A stretch of DNA of 64,000 bases from Hordeum vulgare subsp. vulgare (taxonomy: Eukaryota; Streptophyta; Magnoliopsida; Poales; Poaceae), in the NCBI RefSeq assembly GCF_904849725.1, contig NC_058521.1, positions 337,202,638 through 337,266,637 of the forward strand, read 5' to 3'. Below, piece after piece: positions 1 to 11,216 of this stretch. The first letter of the stretch is position 1. Each line of letters opens with the position of its first letter. Under the pieces are notes generated by a model. It did no database searches. It had not been told where the DNA came from and saw nothing but the letters and a program-made list of their open reading frames with translations. A program made the position numbers and the translations under genes.

Positions 1-1
1 A

Positions 2-342
2 ATGGATTCTAATTTCGAGTGGTTGCAGGAACGTCTTGCAAAATATCGGTCTAGCGAGAACGATATGTATGAATCTATAGAAGAGTTAGATGACATGGAT
101 AAATTAGGACAAGGTTTTACGTCGGCCGATCCATTAGAAGAGATAGATATAGGATATGGTTCAGTCACTCGGCTGACTTTTGTAAACAAGAATTTGAGGG
201 CCGATCGTAAAGCTGAGTTGATCGGGCTATTGAAAGAATATGTTTGTTGCTTTGCATGGGAATATCATGAGATGCCAGGTTTGAGTCGAGAGCTAGTGGA
301 CCATATGTTACCTATAAAGGTCGGTTTTAGACCTTATAAACA
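2..342 (+). pseudogene. Gypsy pol fragment (protease-RT linker to start of RT)
   Basis: An open frame from the window edge encodes the segment leading into a Gypsy reverse transcriptase. The diagnostic stretch is FAWEYHEMPGLSRELVDH followed by LPIKVGFRPYKQ, the conserved entry to the RT domain of Ty3/Gypsy elements (usual form: MPGLD..LVEHRLPIKPGFRPYKQ). The frame runs on to 364, but homology ends at about 342, where sequence of another element in the opposite orientation begins, so the RT palm and its catalytic aspartates are absent. The 5' part lies outside the window. It is a truncated fossil with no functional product expected. Family assignment to Gypsy is firm; subfamily is not determined. 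Confidence 0.8.
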
Positions 343-1179
343 ATTGGCAGCGGGCCACGCATGAGCCGCGTGCCGCATGCGTGAGGAGCCCACCACGTCT
401 GGCTTGTCCTTGTTGGAGAAGCCCACCATGCTCTGGATGGTCGCCCTCCAACCCTCCATCATCTCTGGCATAGGACGAAAGCTCAGCAGTAGCTGAGCCT
501 GCGCTAGAGCTTCTCCCGCGGTCTTAGGGACCGAGCGGCCCGAGGCGCGAGTAGCGCTCTTACTCCTGACAGTGTGAGAAGAAGCACTATCCCGCACTAT
601 CGCCCGTTGGCGGTCCTTAGGAGGGGGAGGTTGCTAAGCATGGTCCTGCGTTCCTTTCATATGGGTCTTATCCGCGCGACGCCCCGGGTTGTTATCCCGC
701 GGGCGCGGGTCGCGGTTGTCTAGTGAGGGGCATGGAGTAACTTCGGTCGCCGCCACCACAATTGTCGCTGCAGCTGTGGTGTCTTCCCCAGCCACCGCTG
801 GAGCGCTTTGACCTAGCATGACGGCGGGGTTTGGGTCATGGCTTGCGGAACTCTGTGAAGTGTTGTGGTGCCGTTCACCAACACGATGCGCATGGTGACC
901 ACCCTCACCCTCGTGGCCTATTGCAACCGACGTGGGTAGCTTGGACGTCGAAGGGGCGGCTGTCTTGTCACCCCTGGTTCTCTTGGGTGCCAAGGGTATC
1001 GATGAAGGCATGCGGAAGTGCCAGTGAAGATAAGTGCACAAAAGGGCTCGCCTGCCTGGCGCGCCAAAGATGTCAGGTGAATGGACCGACGATGATCTAT
1101 GGGACCTCGGAGGCCCTTTTACGGTTCTGCAAGGGGGCATCGGTGCACATAGAGCATTAGTCGGCCACATCTCGCGCAA
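343..1179 (-). pseudogene. Gypsy gag-like fragment
   Basis: Two successive minus-strand frames (1179-634, then 597 to about 343) read as one broken protein. The upper part is rich in Pro, Arg, His and Ala, as in the N-terminal region of many grass Gypsy gag proteins; the lower part contains AQAQLLLSFRPMPEMMEG, which resembles a gag helix-rich segment. A stop at about 634 separates them. The fragment ends at about 343 against an oppositely oriented pol fragment, so capsid C-terminus, zinc knuckle and pol are missing. Position just downstream (minus strand) of an LTR-like sequence supports gag. I infer gag from context and composition; no catalytic motif is available to prove it. Confidence 0.5.
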
Positions 1180-1931
1180 AGGGGTTTATACAGGTTAGAG
1201 TCGCTCAGGAGCATAAAAGCATAGGTCCTGTTGGTGGTGGTAGTTGATTTGGTAGGTTGAGTACAGGAGCGCAGCTGCCTGGTAAGGATGCTCGAGGGGC
1301 TCCGTTATGCGTGTGATTAAACAGGGTGTCGACCCTTTTTCCGGTGGTCATGGACCACTTCTATAGTGTAAAGGGGTTACCACAGTGGCTAAAATGGTCT
1401 TTTTACTCGGTGCATAGTGCGTGCTATAGTGACGGGAGTGCTTGCCAGAATAGGTAGTGGGCAATATCTAACTCTGATGGACTCGGACATGCACATATAT
1501 GCGTTGTGAGGTGGCACACGTGCGACGTCTCCCGACAAGGATTGACTTTCTATCCATGTCATTCTCCCAACTACCTCTCTATCCTAGTGCCATGCTGCAG
1601 GACAGGTGTCATCGCGGCTGTGACGCGTCCACTGCCACGGCAACATGCCCTTGCCAGCTATGCCTTCCTGCCTGCCCACCCGACAGCTCCGCTGATGTAG
1701 ACAATTAGTCCCCTGGTGAGGTGGAGCATCAGCTTTGCGGGCTGGGATCTTTCCGGCACCATGAGAGGACACCATCTTAGGACGGTGCGATCCTAGCCAT
1801 CCCGCCTTGGTCTGGTCTTGGTTTGCCTCGGGGCTCGGAGTGGGACCGGCAAGGAGTTATCGTCCTCGGGGCTACGACTATGTGTGCCTAAGTAAGGGGG
1901 ACTAAGGACCCCGTTTCTTAGGACACCAACA
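1180..1931 (-). repeat. Gypsy LTR and leader, minus orientation
   Basis: Read on the minus strand, the sequence from 1931 begins TGTTGGTGTCCTAAG, which resembles the TGTYGGTGTC start shared by many grass Gypsy LTRs, and leads down to the gag-like frame at 1179. The plus-strand neighbour at 1932 belongs to a different LTR family, so 1931/1932 is read as an insertion edge. The exact LTR end and PBS could not be placed. No gene is seen here apart from short spurious frames. Confidence 0.5.
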
Positions 1932-3657
1932 GTAAGTATTCGTTCACCTACATTGGTTCGTCTACTTGATGGATTCATTCTTCTTCCAAGCGTGATATGA
2001 CACAAGATGATCATTTCCGTGGATACCACTACTATCATTGCCATACAAGCTGTTTCGTTTCTATCTGTATGTCTCGCTGCCTACCACCTGTTATGTCAAG
2101 CCTCCAAACATTGTCATGAAAAGCCTCTAACCCCCTCCACATCCCATGAAACCTTTGTTTGGCTATGTTCCCGCTTGCTCAACCCTTTATTATAGCATTG
2201 CTAGTTGGAGGTGCAAGTTGCTTTTCATGTGACAACATGGATTTCTTGAGATATCACCGTATTATTTCTATTTAATTTAATGCACATATATACTTGGTAA
2301 AAGGTGAAAGGCTTGGCCTTCTACCTCGGTGTTTTGTTCCACCTTTTCCACCCTAGTTACTTGTGTACCGGTGTTATGTTCCATATCGAGAATTCCTAAC
2401 ATGCTTAGGGTTGTTATGGGGACCCCCTTCATTTTTGTTTTGGGATAAAACTCTTTTAGCAAGGCCCAACATTGGTACTACATTTGCCTAATATCTAATA
2501 AACTTGCATAGGGACCCGTCGACCCCTGTGGATAATTAATCATGTCCCGGGCCAGTGCTCCTCGTGAGTGTTGGTCCAACCCCGCGTAGCTTATTAACGC
2601 TACTCGAGAAACTCAATGTTTTGGCGTGGTAACCATCACTCATCCATTGTGCCGTGAGAACGAGATATGCGGCTCCTATTAGGATTGTCAGCACATCGTG
2701 CGGCCTTGTTGGATTTATTTTGGCTTTCTCGAATGTCTTGTGCCCGAGATTCCGAGGATACTTTGGGCTATCTCGAGGTTGAGGTTTTCCAACAGGATTC
2801 CGAGGACACTACGGGTTTTCCATGGTACAGGTTTTCCACGTAGCTTGTGACTAGTTTTTGATGGATGAGTTGGAGCACCCCTGCAGGGTTAAATCTTTGT
2901 TTAACTTGGAAACTTTGTTTAACACCCGCTCATAGCAAACTTGAAGTAAACTCAAATAAAATATGCCAACTTTGTGTGTAACCGTGACTTTCTCTACTCG
3001 TGAGTTCTGTATCCGAGAGAGGACATGGTGGGGTTATGTTTGACTCATAAGTACGTGTTCAACATCACTTCTTGATCATTATTAGTTCACGACCTTTTAT
3101 GCGTAGATCAACCTCCTCTTATTCTTGTACTAGTAAGTTAGCTACTCAAATAAATACTTTTTGCTTGTTGCAGCGTCACCACTTAACAATACCTCACCCT
3201 TTAAGCTTTGCTAGTCTTGATACCTTTGGAAATGAGATTGTTGCATCTGTGTGGCTCACAGATTAATACAACAATAGTTGCACGTGTAGGTAATGCGATA
3301 CTTTTATGTCAACGCAATGATTGTTCTATTTGGAGTTTGTTCTTCTTCTTCTTCTTCATCGATCATAGGATGGGTTCCAGGCTGGGAGCCTGGGATAGCA
3401 AGGATGGGCGTTTTTATTTTATTGTTTGCTTGCATCCTTAGTTGGATCCTACTCTTCTGCATGGTGTTTGAATGTATTGTTGTATTCTGATGCTCATGGT
3501 GTAGCTTGTGGCGAGTGTAAGCCAGTTCCATATACTCATCTCTTCTTTACATGTACTTGGAACGATATCCATTTTTGCGAAACGACGAGATGCGCTTCTA
3601 TCCCTCTCTAGGCCCTCGTGCCAAAAATAAGGATAGAGTTGCACCTTGGGCGTTACA
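1932..3657 (+). repeat. 5' LTR (3' portion) of the LARD-like element
   Basis: Non-coding sequence ending in GTTACA immediately before the primer site. It contains a CTT-rich stretch (3340-3358) and ends with the segment that must hold R/U5. Its left end at 1932 is cut by the minus-strand Gypsy fragment. Short frames within it show no protein homology that I recognise. Confidence 0.7.
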
Positions 3658-6221
3658 AGTTGGTATCAGAGTAGTGCCAACCTAGGAGCCCCCTTGATTG
3701 CTCGAACTTGGCTGAGTCGAGTCTAGTGAAAAACTACTTTGATCTAGTTATATCTCACAGAGTAGGATTCTTTTTACTCGACTTCTATTATCTTATGAAG
3801 AATTCTGACGTAGTAATTTTAATTCTACCCTCTTCTCACCTGATTTTTTTAGGACCACGTGAGTATTTTGGAGCCTCTATGATGTCGATGTGACAAAATT
3901 CTGTACTTGGTGCCTCCTATTTTCAAGGATTAGAGCTCTAAGGGGTTTTCCACACATTGCTATCTTTCAGTTTCCTTAGTATCTGAGAACGCAGACATTG
4001 AAATGCTTCAATACTTTGCTTGGTGGCAAATAGTGCCGTGACTTTTCCCTAGTACTGGTGGAGATAGATTGGATGATCTACCAGGTATAGTATCGATGTT
4101 TTTCGATGGTTTGAGGTAGATGAGCTTGCGGAACTTCTCGGATGTGTGTTGATGGTTGCGGGTGTGGTTTTGCAGCTGATTACTTTGAGTAGGTTCCTAG
4201 ACCCGCAACCTTATACATAAGCAAGAAAGATTTGAGAGTTCTCAGGTGAGAATTCAAGTAGTTACCTAGGACTATCCTTCCAACAAATTCATAATGGGTT
4301 ATGTATTTGTTGTAGGATTAATTGCAAGCCTCGTCCTTTGTTTTGTTGGAGTATGGTAATTCGAGTTGCTTGAATGTCAAGTGGTGATTTCATATCTTTT
4401 CTAAGTGGTCTTCTCGTATTTTTATGGGAATGCTAATCTGTTGTTTCAAATGAAGTTTTCAAGAAATTCTTTTCAATCCGGAGTGCTTCCCTTCAAATCA
4501 ATTCAATCCCCTCCAATAAATGCAAGATCAATCCTCTTATTTCTTATTGGAGTTCGTCTCATCTATCCCAAGTTCTCTTTGTTTTCCCCACCCTCCTGCC
4601 CTTTTCTTCAATGTTTAATTATCATCCAAGTGTTTTTCTTTTCATTTATGCTTCCGCTCTCTTTTCGTTCGTATTGTATCCGATGGTTCATTGTGAAGAT
4701 CCTCGGTGCTAAGTTCACCATTCTTCGTTCTTCTTTCTATTTCGATGGATTCGATTCAAGATCTCGGCATTCGTCCTATCCTTTGTCATCTGTCCAATGC
4801 TTTCCTTTGTTCAGAATCCTTATCCAAGCCTCTTTTTTACTCATCCCTCTCTATTCTATCTAAGGTTTTTATTCCTAATCAAATCATTTGAATTTTTTTT
4901 AGGGCCTCACCTAATCAAGTTTTCAATTGTACCAGCACAATCTCTCTTTCTAAGAAATTGTTTCAGTGTCGGTTTTTTTGTTGAGTGGGCCCATAACCCA
5001 CAAGTTCTCCAGGATTTTACCCAGCTCTTCTACTCTTTTCGGGAGATTTTTTATTCTTTTCAAGTGTGTCATAATAATGGATTCCATGAGTCATATTCCT
5101 TCTCCAAGATTCCTTCCAATTATTTCATTGTTAGCTTAACCTTTTCTTATTCATCATTCCAGAGTGTCTCAGTAATTCTTGGTGGTGTTTCTCACCTTCA
5201 TTCTCATCTTAGAAGAAGGAAGAAGTGTTTCTCTTAAATCTTTATCTGTTCTCATGAAGATTCATGGTTTCAGCTTCATGCTATCCTCTCGAATTGTTTC
5301 CAATCATGAGAAATTCATTACTAATCTATCTGGTGCATTTCAGTGTTGTGTTCATTTCTAGATCCTCTCAAGGCCATCATTTCAGAATATTTCCGCGTTC
5401 TTAGCTTTCAGCTTTTGTTCTTTAATTCTTCTCCATTGTTTTCTCTTTGTTCAACTGTCAATTATTCCGGTGCCTCATTCAAGTTCCCCGCTAGGCGGTT
5501 CATGATCACTTCATTTTCATGTATCTCCATTCATCAATAGTATCCTCATTCGTTACAAATTCTTACCGGTGTTCCGTTGAAGACTTCTTCAAGTTTGTAC
5601 CCTATCTTTCTCTCCAATAGTTTCAAGAAGAATAAGTATTGCCAAATCTGTTGCTTTTCATCAATTTAATTTTATAAAGTATAAGCATAACATAATTCTT
5701 ATTCTTGTGCCCTTGAGGTGATTTCAATCCTTCTTCTGAAGTTCTTCATGATATAAAATTCTTTATCCCAAGTGCTTGATCTTTTCTATTTCCGGAGTTC
5801 CAAGTTTTCACAGGTAGCTATTCGTGAAGCTTCATCTAAATCTTTGCAAGGTCAATATTGTTCTCTTAAACTTTCATTCTCGTGTTCATTCTTTTGTGGC
5901 GGTGGTTGCTCTTGTCGATTCATCACCTTGTATCGTCAAGATCATGCTCTTCCCTTGCTTGTCCATTTAACGGGAGTGTTGTGCCCAGTTTTCAATTCTT
6001 TCCATCCTATCCAATTTTGCCTCTCTTTTCTACCGAAGTGCTGCCGAAATTTCTTTTGAATTCTTGCTTGTTCCTCTTACCATTATTCACCTCTTGCAAC
6101 CTTCAAGTTTTGTTGGTTTTACTCGATTATCAAATATGAAACTAAGTTTTACCTCTTCCTTTTCCCTTTCTCCTATCATTCCTAGATCTCGGGTTGAGAT
6201 CTCTTGTTAGTGGAGGAGAGT
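3658..6221 (+). other. Internal region of the LARD-like element, non-coding
   Basis: About 2.5 kb without gag, protease, RT or integrase motifs in any frame. From about 4400 to 6180 the plus strand is strongly pyrimidine-rich (TTC/CTT and TTT runs), which produces several Phe/Ser/Leu-rich open frames that are composition artefacts. The final bases 6209-6221 (AGTGGAGGAGAGT) form the presumed polypurine tract beside the 3' LTR. Confidence 0.7.
3661..3671 (+). other. Primer binding site, initiator tRNA-Met type
   Basis: TGGTATCAGAG lies 3 bases after the LTR end. It matches the complement of the 3' end of plant initiator tRNA-Met, the usual primer of many Copia and some Gypsy elements. Confidence 0.85.
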
Positions 6222-7445
6222 TGTAACAGCTCGGAACCGACACTCTAGAATATTCCCTTTTTATTCCGTTGTCGTCGTGTGATTCAATTGTTTGTTGCAT
6301 TATTCAATGCATCATGTGCATCATCTGCATAGCATCAGCGCTCCGTTGCTGTCATTTTTTCAAACTTGCATCCATTATTAGTTGTCGGTTCTCTCTGTTT
6401 TTGTCGAGGACCATTTCGGGACCAACCACACATGCACGCGCCCGAAGCATCATTAAAATATTGTTTTTAAGGCTGTGTATATTTTTTTTGGAATGGGTTG
6501 GAAGTTGGCGTGCCGTCTTACTTTATTATAGGTAGAATGTATGCCAAATTTCGTCGCATTCGGAAGGTGGCTTGATACCGGAAACATTAAACATATAACA
6601 ACACTACAAGTGATAAAATTGTCACACGCTTTCGGTTTTAAAAACTTTGTCACGGGACACAAGCACCCTCTCTTCTCTTCCCAACACCACGTACATAGGC
6701 AACTAGCCCAGCTAGCACCCCTCCAATTCTGTACCATCCGATCGAGATCAGACTATCCAAAAAGCCCCTAAAAATCCCTGTCCTAGCCATCCCTACCCAT
6801 AAATAGATAACCTCCTTGTCCAAATCGGGTAAACCCTACCCCTGCATCATTTTTAGTGCCTACCCAAACCCTATCCGCCACTTGTCTCCACCTCCTCCCA
6901 CCTCTGAGCCGCCGTGGCCTATTGGGACCCGAAGCAGGCCCGCCCTGGGCCGAACCATGCCCGAGGGGATTCACCACCACCCGTAGCCGTTCTGCCCCTG
7001 CTGCTCCCGAAACCCTAGCATCATCGGAGCCGACCGTCGCCGTCATCCTGCCCGCGCGTGCTCGTGTGACCACACCCGCCGCGTGTCGCCATCCCACTCT
7101 GCTACATCATGGTCGCGTGGTCGCGCTCCGAGCACCCCGTGTGCCGCACCGTCCGATTCCCCGCTTCTTCAAGCCACCATGGAGCCCGAGCTTGCCCCAC
7201 CGTGGAGCCGCGGCACCGGCCCTCGACCTCGCACTACTGCCCATCTCCGGCCTTGACCAGGAGGGATCCGGCCGAGAAACCTCGCCCACGCCCTTTGCAA
7301 CCCGGATAAGTCCATCCCCGCTGCCCAGGCTCGCCTCGCCGTTTGCCCCACTGTCATTGACCATGCCACAGCCGACCTGGCTCCCTCGATCGAGATGGGA
7401 TCGAGAGGATCACGACAGATGCTCGCCAGACCGTCTGAAAATTTG
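6222..7445 (+). repeat. 3' LTR (5' portion) of the LARD-like element
   Basis: Starts TGTAACAGC directly after the polypurine tract. A TATA-like box (CATAAATAG, 6798-6806) is followed by a very GC- and Pro/Ala-codon-rich stretch (6860-7400) that gives overlapping open frames of 200 and 104 residues on opposite strands; these look like the leader of an LTR, not a gene. The LTR stops at about 7445, where AT-rich unrelated sequence begins. Confidence 0.65.
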
Positions 7446-8375
7446 GAGCCGCAAAATATGTCAATAAAACTTTATGAGAATGGTAGCAACTATTCATAAG
7501 GATATTTAGAGGCTATATCAAGCATCCATACTACTTGGAACTCAAAGTATTAAACATGCAAGCTCATTTCCTATAGCACCAAGTGAATCAATTTATGCAA
7601 AATACAAAACACTAAAGAAAAATCAAATTGGAGGGATGGAGGAGTCACATACCGAGGAACAATTTTCTCAAAATAGTTTCAGAAGCGGAGTTCCAAGCAA
7701 CGAGATCGAAAATTTAAGTTTCTCGACGAGGAACACGGGAGAGAGAGCTAAGCATTTTTTTCCGGAGGTAGGGAATTTTGCGAGCTGAAGGGATAAGACA
7801 GGGTTCCTTGTGGACCCCACAAGCCATCAGGGCATGGCTTGGGAGGGGGGGGGGGGGGTTGTTGTCTTGTGGCCCATAGGTGCTTTTATTTTTATGCCAG
7901 AAATTCTAATTTATTCTAGAAAAATCATGTTAAAATTTTGTGGCATTCTCAGACTTTTTATGTTTGGGTCATTTTTTATGGTAGAGGAAACTCAGAAAAC
8001 AGGGTAATCATAGCATTTTATTTTTCTTTAGCTAAGAGAACAGAGAATGAACTTGGCATACCGAAAGTTATGAATACTCAATTCATCAATCACACGTCTT
8101 CCAAAAAGTATCCATTAATAAGGTTGATCAAGTCTTATTAATAATCGTTTCCGATTAACATGAAACCGTATTATTTTGTATATCACTAGGTTACCTCAAC
8201 ATGGATTTGCATATCCCCAACAATAAGATTATAATAATTATTTTTCTTGGCAGTAGGAATAGGGATTGTAAAATCTCCAATGATGATCGTGGAAATAGGC
8301 TCAATGACATTAATATTGTTAACCAAGTTTGCTTGTTGGGAAAATGTAGAGTATGTTGCTTTCCATTAATATGAC
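7446..8375 (-). repeat. Unclassified LTR-element debris
   Basis: No gene. The stretch around 7790-7880 (CACAAGCCATCAGGGC, a poly-G run of about 14, then CTTGTGGCCC) resembles the promoter-proximal part of grass Gypsy LTRs and is most similar in layout to the minus-strand LTR of element C at 30190-30260, so a minus orientation is likely. The rest (7890-8370) is AT-rich and unassigned. Confidence 0.35.
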
Positions 8376-9171
8376 TGGTAGTTCCATTTTGCATCATGAT
8401 TTCATATCGCTATTTTTTGCATTATGGGCTATTATTACACATTATGGTATAATACTTATGCCTTTTCTCTCTTATTTTACAAGGTTTACATGAAGAGGGA
8501 GAATGTCGGCAGCTGGAATTCTGGATTGGAAAAGGATCAAATCTGAGAGACCTATTCTACACAACTCCAAAAGGCCTGAAAATTTACGGAGAATTGTTTT
8601 GGAATATATAAAAAATATTGGTCGAAAGAAATACCAGAAGGGACCCACCAGGAGGTCACAAGCAAGGGGTGCGGCCTACCTCCCCAGCGCGCCCTGAAGG
8701 CTTGTGGGCCCCCTGGCAGGCCTCTGGTGCCGATCTTCTTCTATATGAAGGGTTTTGACCTGGAAAAAAAATTACATCAGAGCTTTCGGGACGAAGCGCC
8801 ACCGTCTCGAGGCGGAACTTCGGCCGAACCAATCTACAGCTCCGGCGGACCTATTCTGCCGGGGAAACTTACCTCCTAGAGGGGGAAATCGAAGCCATCG
8901 TCATCACCAACGGTCCTCTCATCGAGAGGGGGTCAATCTCCATAAACATCTTCATCAACACCATCTCCTCTCCAAACCCTAGTTCATCTCTTGTATCTGA
9001 TCTTTGTCTCAAATCTCGGATTGGTACCTGGGGGGTGCTAGTAGTGTTGATTACTCCTTGTAGTCGATGCTAGTAGGTTTACTTGGTGGAAGATCATATG
9101 TTCAGATCCTTAATGATTATTAATACTCCTATGATTATTAACATGAATATGCTTTGTGATTAATTACGTCT

Positions 9172-9183
9172 GTTCCTGAGGAC
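9172..9183 (+). repeat. Left TSD of the RTE LINE
   Basis: GTTCCTGAGGAC, matching the right copy at 11205-11216 with one mismatch and the empty site in the 3' LTR at about 19849. Confidence 0.9.
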
Positions 9184-11204
9184 TGTAGAGGAGTTTGGGG
9201 TGACCAAGGGAAGTAGAAGGGAAGCTAAGGACACCTGGTGGTGGAACGATGAGGTCCAGAAGGTTATTAGGGAGAAGAAGGACTGTTTCAGATGCCTATG
9301 TCTGGACAGGAGTGCAGCTAACATGGAGAAGTATAAGGTGGCGAAGAAGGCAGCAAAGCGGGCGGTGAGTGAAGCAAGAGGTCGGGCGTATGAGGACTTC
9401 TACCAACGTTTAAACACTAAGGAAGGCGAAAGGGACATTTATAAGATGGCCAAGATTAGGGAGAGGAAGACGAGGGATGTCGGCGAAGTCAAATGCATCA
9501 AGGACGGAGATGATCAACTTCGTGTGAAGGATGAGGCGATCAAGAGTAGATGGCGGGAGTACTTTGACAACCTTTACAATGGAGAGGTTGATAGCTCTAC
9601 CATTGAGCTAGACGACTCCTTTGATGATACCAGCATGTGCTTTGTGCGACGTATCCAGGAGTGTGAGGTTAAGGAGGTGTTAAAAAGGATGAAAGTAGGC
9701 AAAGCAATGGGTCCTGATGGTATCCCCATCGAGGTGTGGAGAGGCCTTGGAGACATAGCGATAGTATGGCTAACTAAGGTTTTCAACCTCATTTTTCGGT
9801 CAAACAAGATGCCCGAAGAATGGAGGCGGAGTATTTTAGTACCAATCTTTAAGAACAAGGGGGATGTTCAAAGTGGTACTAATTACCGCGGAATCAAGCT
9901 GATGAGCCATACTATGAAGCTATGGGAGAGAGTCATTGAACACCGCTTAAGAAGGTTAACAAGCGTGACCAAAAACCAATTTGGTTTCATGCCTGGGAGG
10001 TCTACTATGGAAGCCATCTTCTTGGTACGACAGCTGATGGAGAGATACAAGGAGCAAAAGAAGGACCTTCATATGGTGTTCATTGATTTGGAGAAGGCCT
10101 ATGATAAGATACCTCGGAATGTCATGTGGTGGGCCTTGGAGAAACACAAAGTCCCAATAAAGTACATTACCCTCATCAAGGATATGTATGATAATGTTAT
10201 GACAAGTGTTCGAACAAGTGTTGGCGACATCGATGACTTTCCGATTAGAATAGGGCTACACCAAGGGTCAGCTTTGAGCCCTTATCTTTTTGATTTGGTG
10301 ATGGATGAGGTCACAAGGGATATACAAGGAGATATCCCATGGTGTATGCTCTTTGCGGATGATGTGGTGCTAGTCGATGATAGCCGAACGGGGCTTAATA
10401 GAAATTTAGAGTTATGGAGGCGGACTCTAGAATCGAAAGGTTTTAGGCTTAGTAGAACAAAAACTGAATACATGAGGTGCAGTTTTAGTGCTACTAGGCA
10501 CGAGGATGGAGAGGTTAGCCTTGGTGGGCAGGTGGTACCGGAGAGAGACACGTTTCGATATTTGGGGTCCATGTTGCAGAAGGATGGCGATATCGATGAA
10601 GACGTGGGCCACCGAATCAAGGCTGGGTGGATGAAGTGGCGCCAAGCTTCTGGCGTACTCTGTGACAAGAGAGTGCCACAAAAGCTAAAAGGAAGGTTTT
10701 ATAGGACATCTATCCGACCTGCGATGTTGTATGGCATGGAGTGTTGGCCAACCAAGAGACGACATATCCAACAGTTAGGTGTAGCAGAGATGCGCATGTT
10801 GAGATGGATATGTGGCCACACAAGGAAGGATCGGGTACGGAATGACGATATACGAGAGAGACTTGGAGTAGCACCGATTGAAGAGAAGCTGGTCCAGCAT
10901 CGTCTTAGATGGTTTGGACGTATTCAACAAAGGCCATCGGAAGCGCCGGTGCATAGCGGACGGATAAAGCGTGCTGAGAATGTTAAGAGGGGTCGTGGTA
11001 GACCAAACTTGACATGGGAGGAGTCCGTTAAGAGAGACCTGAAGGTTTGGAATATCGACAAAGACTTAGCCATGGATAGGGGTTCGTGGAAGTTAGCTAT
11101 CCACGTTCTAGAGCCATGACTTGGTTTTGAGATCTTATGGGTTTCAACTCTAGCCTACCCCAACTTGTTTGGGACTGAAAGGCTTGGTTGTTGTTGTTGT
11201 TGTT
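9184..11204 (+). mobile_element. RTE-clade LINE, 5'-truncated insertion
   Basis: Inserted into A's 5' LTR. The flanks GTTCCTGAGGAC (9172-9183) and GTTCCTAAGGAC (11205-11216) are a 12-bp TSD with one mismatch; the uninterrupted 3' LTR has a single copy at about 19849 reading GTTCCTGAGGAC, so the right copy carries the later G-to-A change. The element ends in (TTG)n, the typical 3' tail of plant RTE elements. It starts inside the ORF, after the endonuclease domain, as expected from incomplete reverse transcription. Total 2.0 kb, almost all coding. Confidence 0.93.
9185..11119 (+). CDS. RTE LINE reverse transcriptase ORF, C-terminal part, open
   Basis: One uninterrupted frame of about 644 codons from the truncation point; no native ATG start exists because the 5' part is missing. 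Order of features: basic linker with WWWNDEVQ near the start; RT fingers around KAMGPDGIPIEVW; palm motif with FIDLEKAYDKIPR (catalytic Asp); GLHQGSALSPYLFDL; the catalytic FADD box in WCMLFADDVVLVD; then thumb and a C-terminal domain with CGHTRKDRVRNDDI and RLRWFGRIQQRP, typical of the RTE clade. The apurinic endonuclease domain that should precede it is absent. No stop or frameshift is present, in strong contrast to the surrounding Gypsy genes, pointing to a recent insertion. With no start codon or promoter it is probably not expressed. Confidence 0.93.
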   Translation, partial: VEEFGVTKGSRREAKDTWWWNDEVQKVIREKKDCFRCLCLDRSAANMEKYKVAKKAAKRAVSEARGRAYEDFYQRLNTKEGERDIYKMAKIRERKTRDVGEVKCIKDGDDQLRVKDEAIKSRWREYFDNLYNGEVDSSTIELDDSFDDTSMCFVRRIQECEVKEVLKRMKVGKAMGPDGIPIEVWRGLGDIAIVWLTKVFNLIFRSNKMPEEWRRSILVPIFKNKGDVQSGTNYRGIKLMSHTMKLWERVIEHRLRRLTSVTKNQFGFMPGRSTMEAIFLVRQLMERYKEQKKDLHMVFIDLEKAYDKIPRNVMWWALEKHKVPIKYITLIKDMYDNVMTSVRTSVGDIDDFPIRIGLHQGSALSPYLFDLVMDEVTRDIQGDIPWCMLFADDVVLVDDSRTGLNRNLELWRRTLESKGFRLSRTKTEYMRCSFSATRHEDGEVSLGGQVVPERDTFRYLGSMLQKDGDIDEDVGHRIKAGWMKWRQASGVLCDKRVPQKLKGRFYRTSIRPAMLYGMECWPTKRRHIQQLGVAEMRMLRWICGHTRKDRVRNDDIRERLGVAPIEEKLVQHRLRWFGRIQQRPSEAPVHSGRIKRAENVKRGRGRPNLTWEESVKRDLKVWNIDKDLAMDRGSWKLAIHVLEP

Positions 11205-11216
11205 GTTCCTAAGGAC
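11205..11216 (+). repeat. Right TSD of the RTE LINE
   Basis: GTTCCTAAGGAC, directly after the (TTG)n tail; one substitution from the left copy. Confidence 0.88.

Larger units (their letters stand above)
1932..7445 (+). mobile_element. Non-coding LTR retrotransposon (LARD-like), truncated at both ends
   Basis: An LTR ending GGCGTTACA at 3657 is followed by a tRNA-iMet type PBS at 3661, a 2.56-kb internal region without gag or pol, a purine-rich tract at 6209-6221, and a second LTR starting TGTAACAGC at 6222. The TGTAAC...GTTACA ends are a matching inverted pair. The 5' LTR keeps its 3' part (about 1.7 kb) and the 3' LTR its 5' part (about 1.2 kb), which by eye do not overlap, so the full LTR would be roughly 2.9 kb or more. 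Lack of any coding domain makes this a large non-autonomous (LARD-type) element that would depend on proteins from a relative. Confidence 0.75.

Noticed and set aside
4405..6139. Several 60-150 residue Phe/Ser/Leu-rich frames
   Set aside because: They come from a pyrimidine-rich non-coding tract; no start context, homology or frame continuity.
6856..7467. 203-codon Pro/Arg-rich open frame with overlapping frames on both strands
   Set aside because: GC-rich leader inside an LTR behind a TATA-like box; no domain, and equally open frames on the opposite strand.
7845..7860. Poly-G runs here and near 41820 and 54136
   Set aside because: Simple-sequence runs within LTRs; no support for a regulatory role such as G-quadruplex beyond composition.
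11183..11207. (TTG)n as an independent microsatellite
   Set aside because: It is the 3' tail of the RTE LINE, inside its TSDs.
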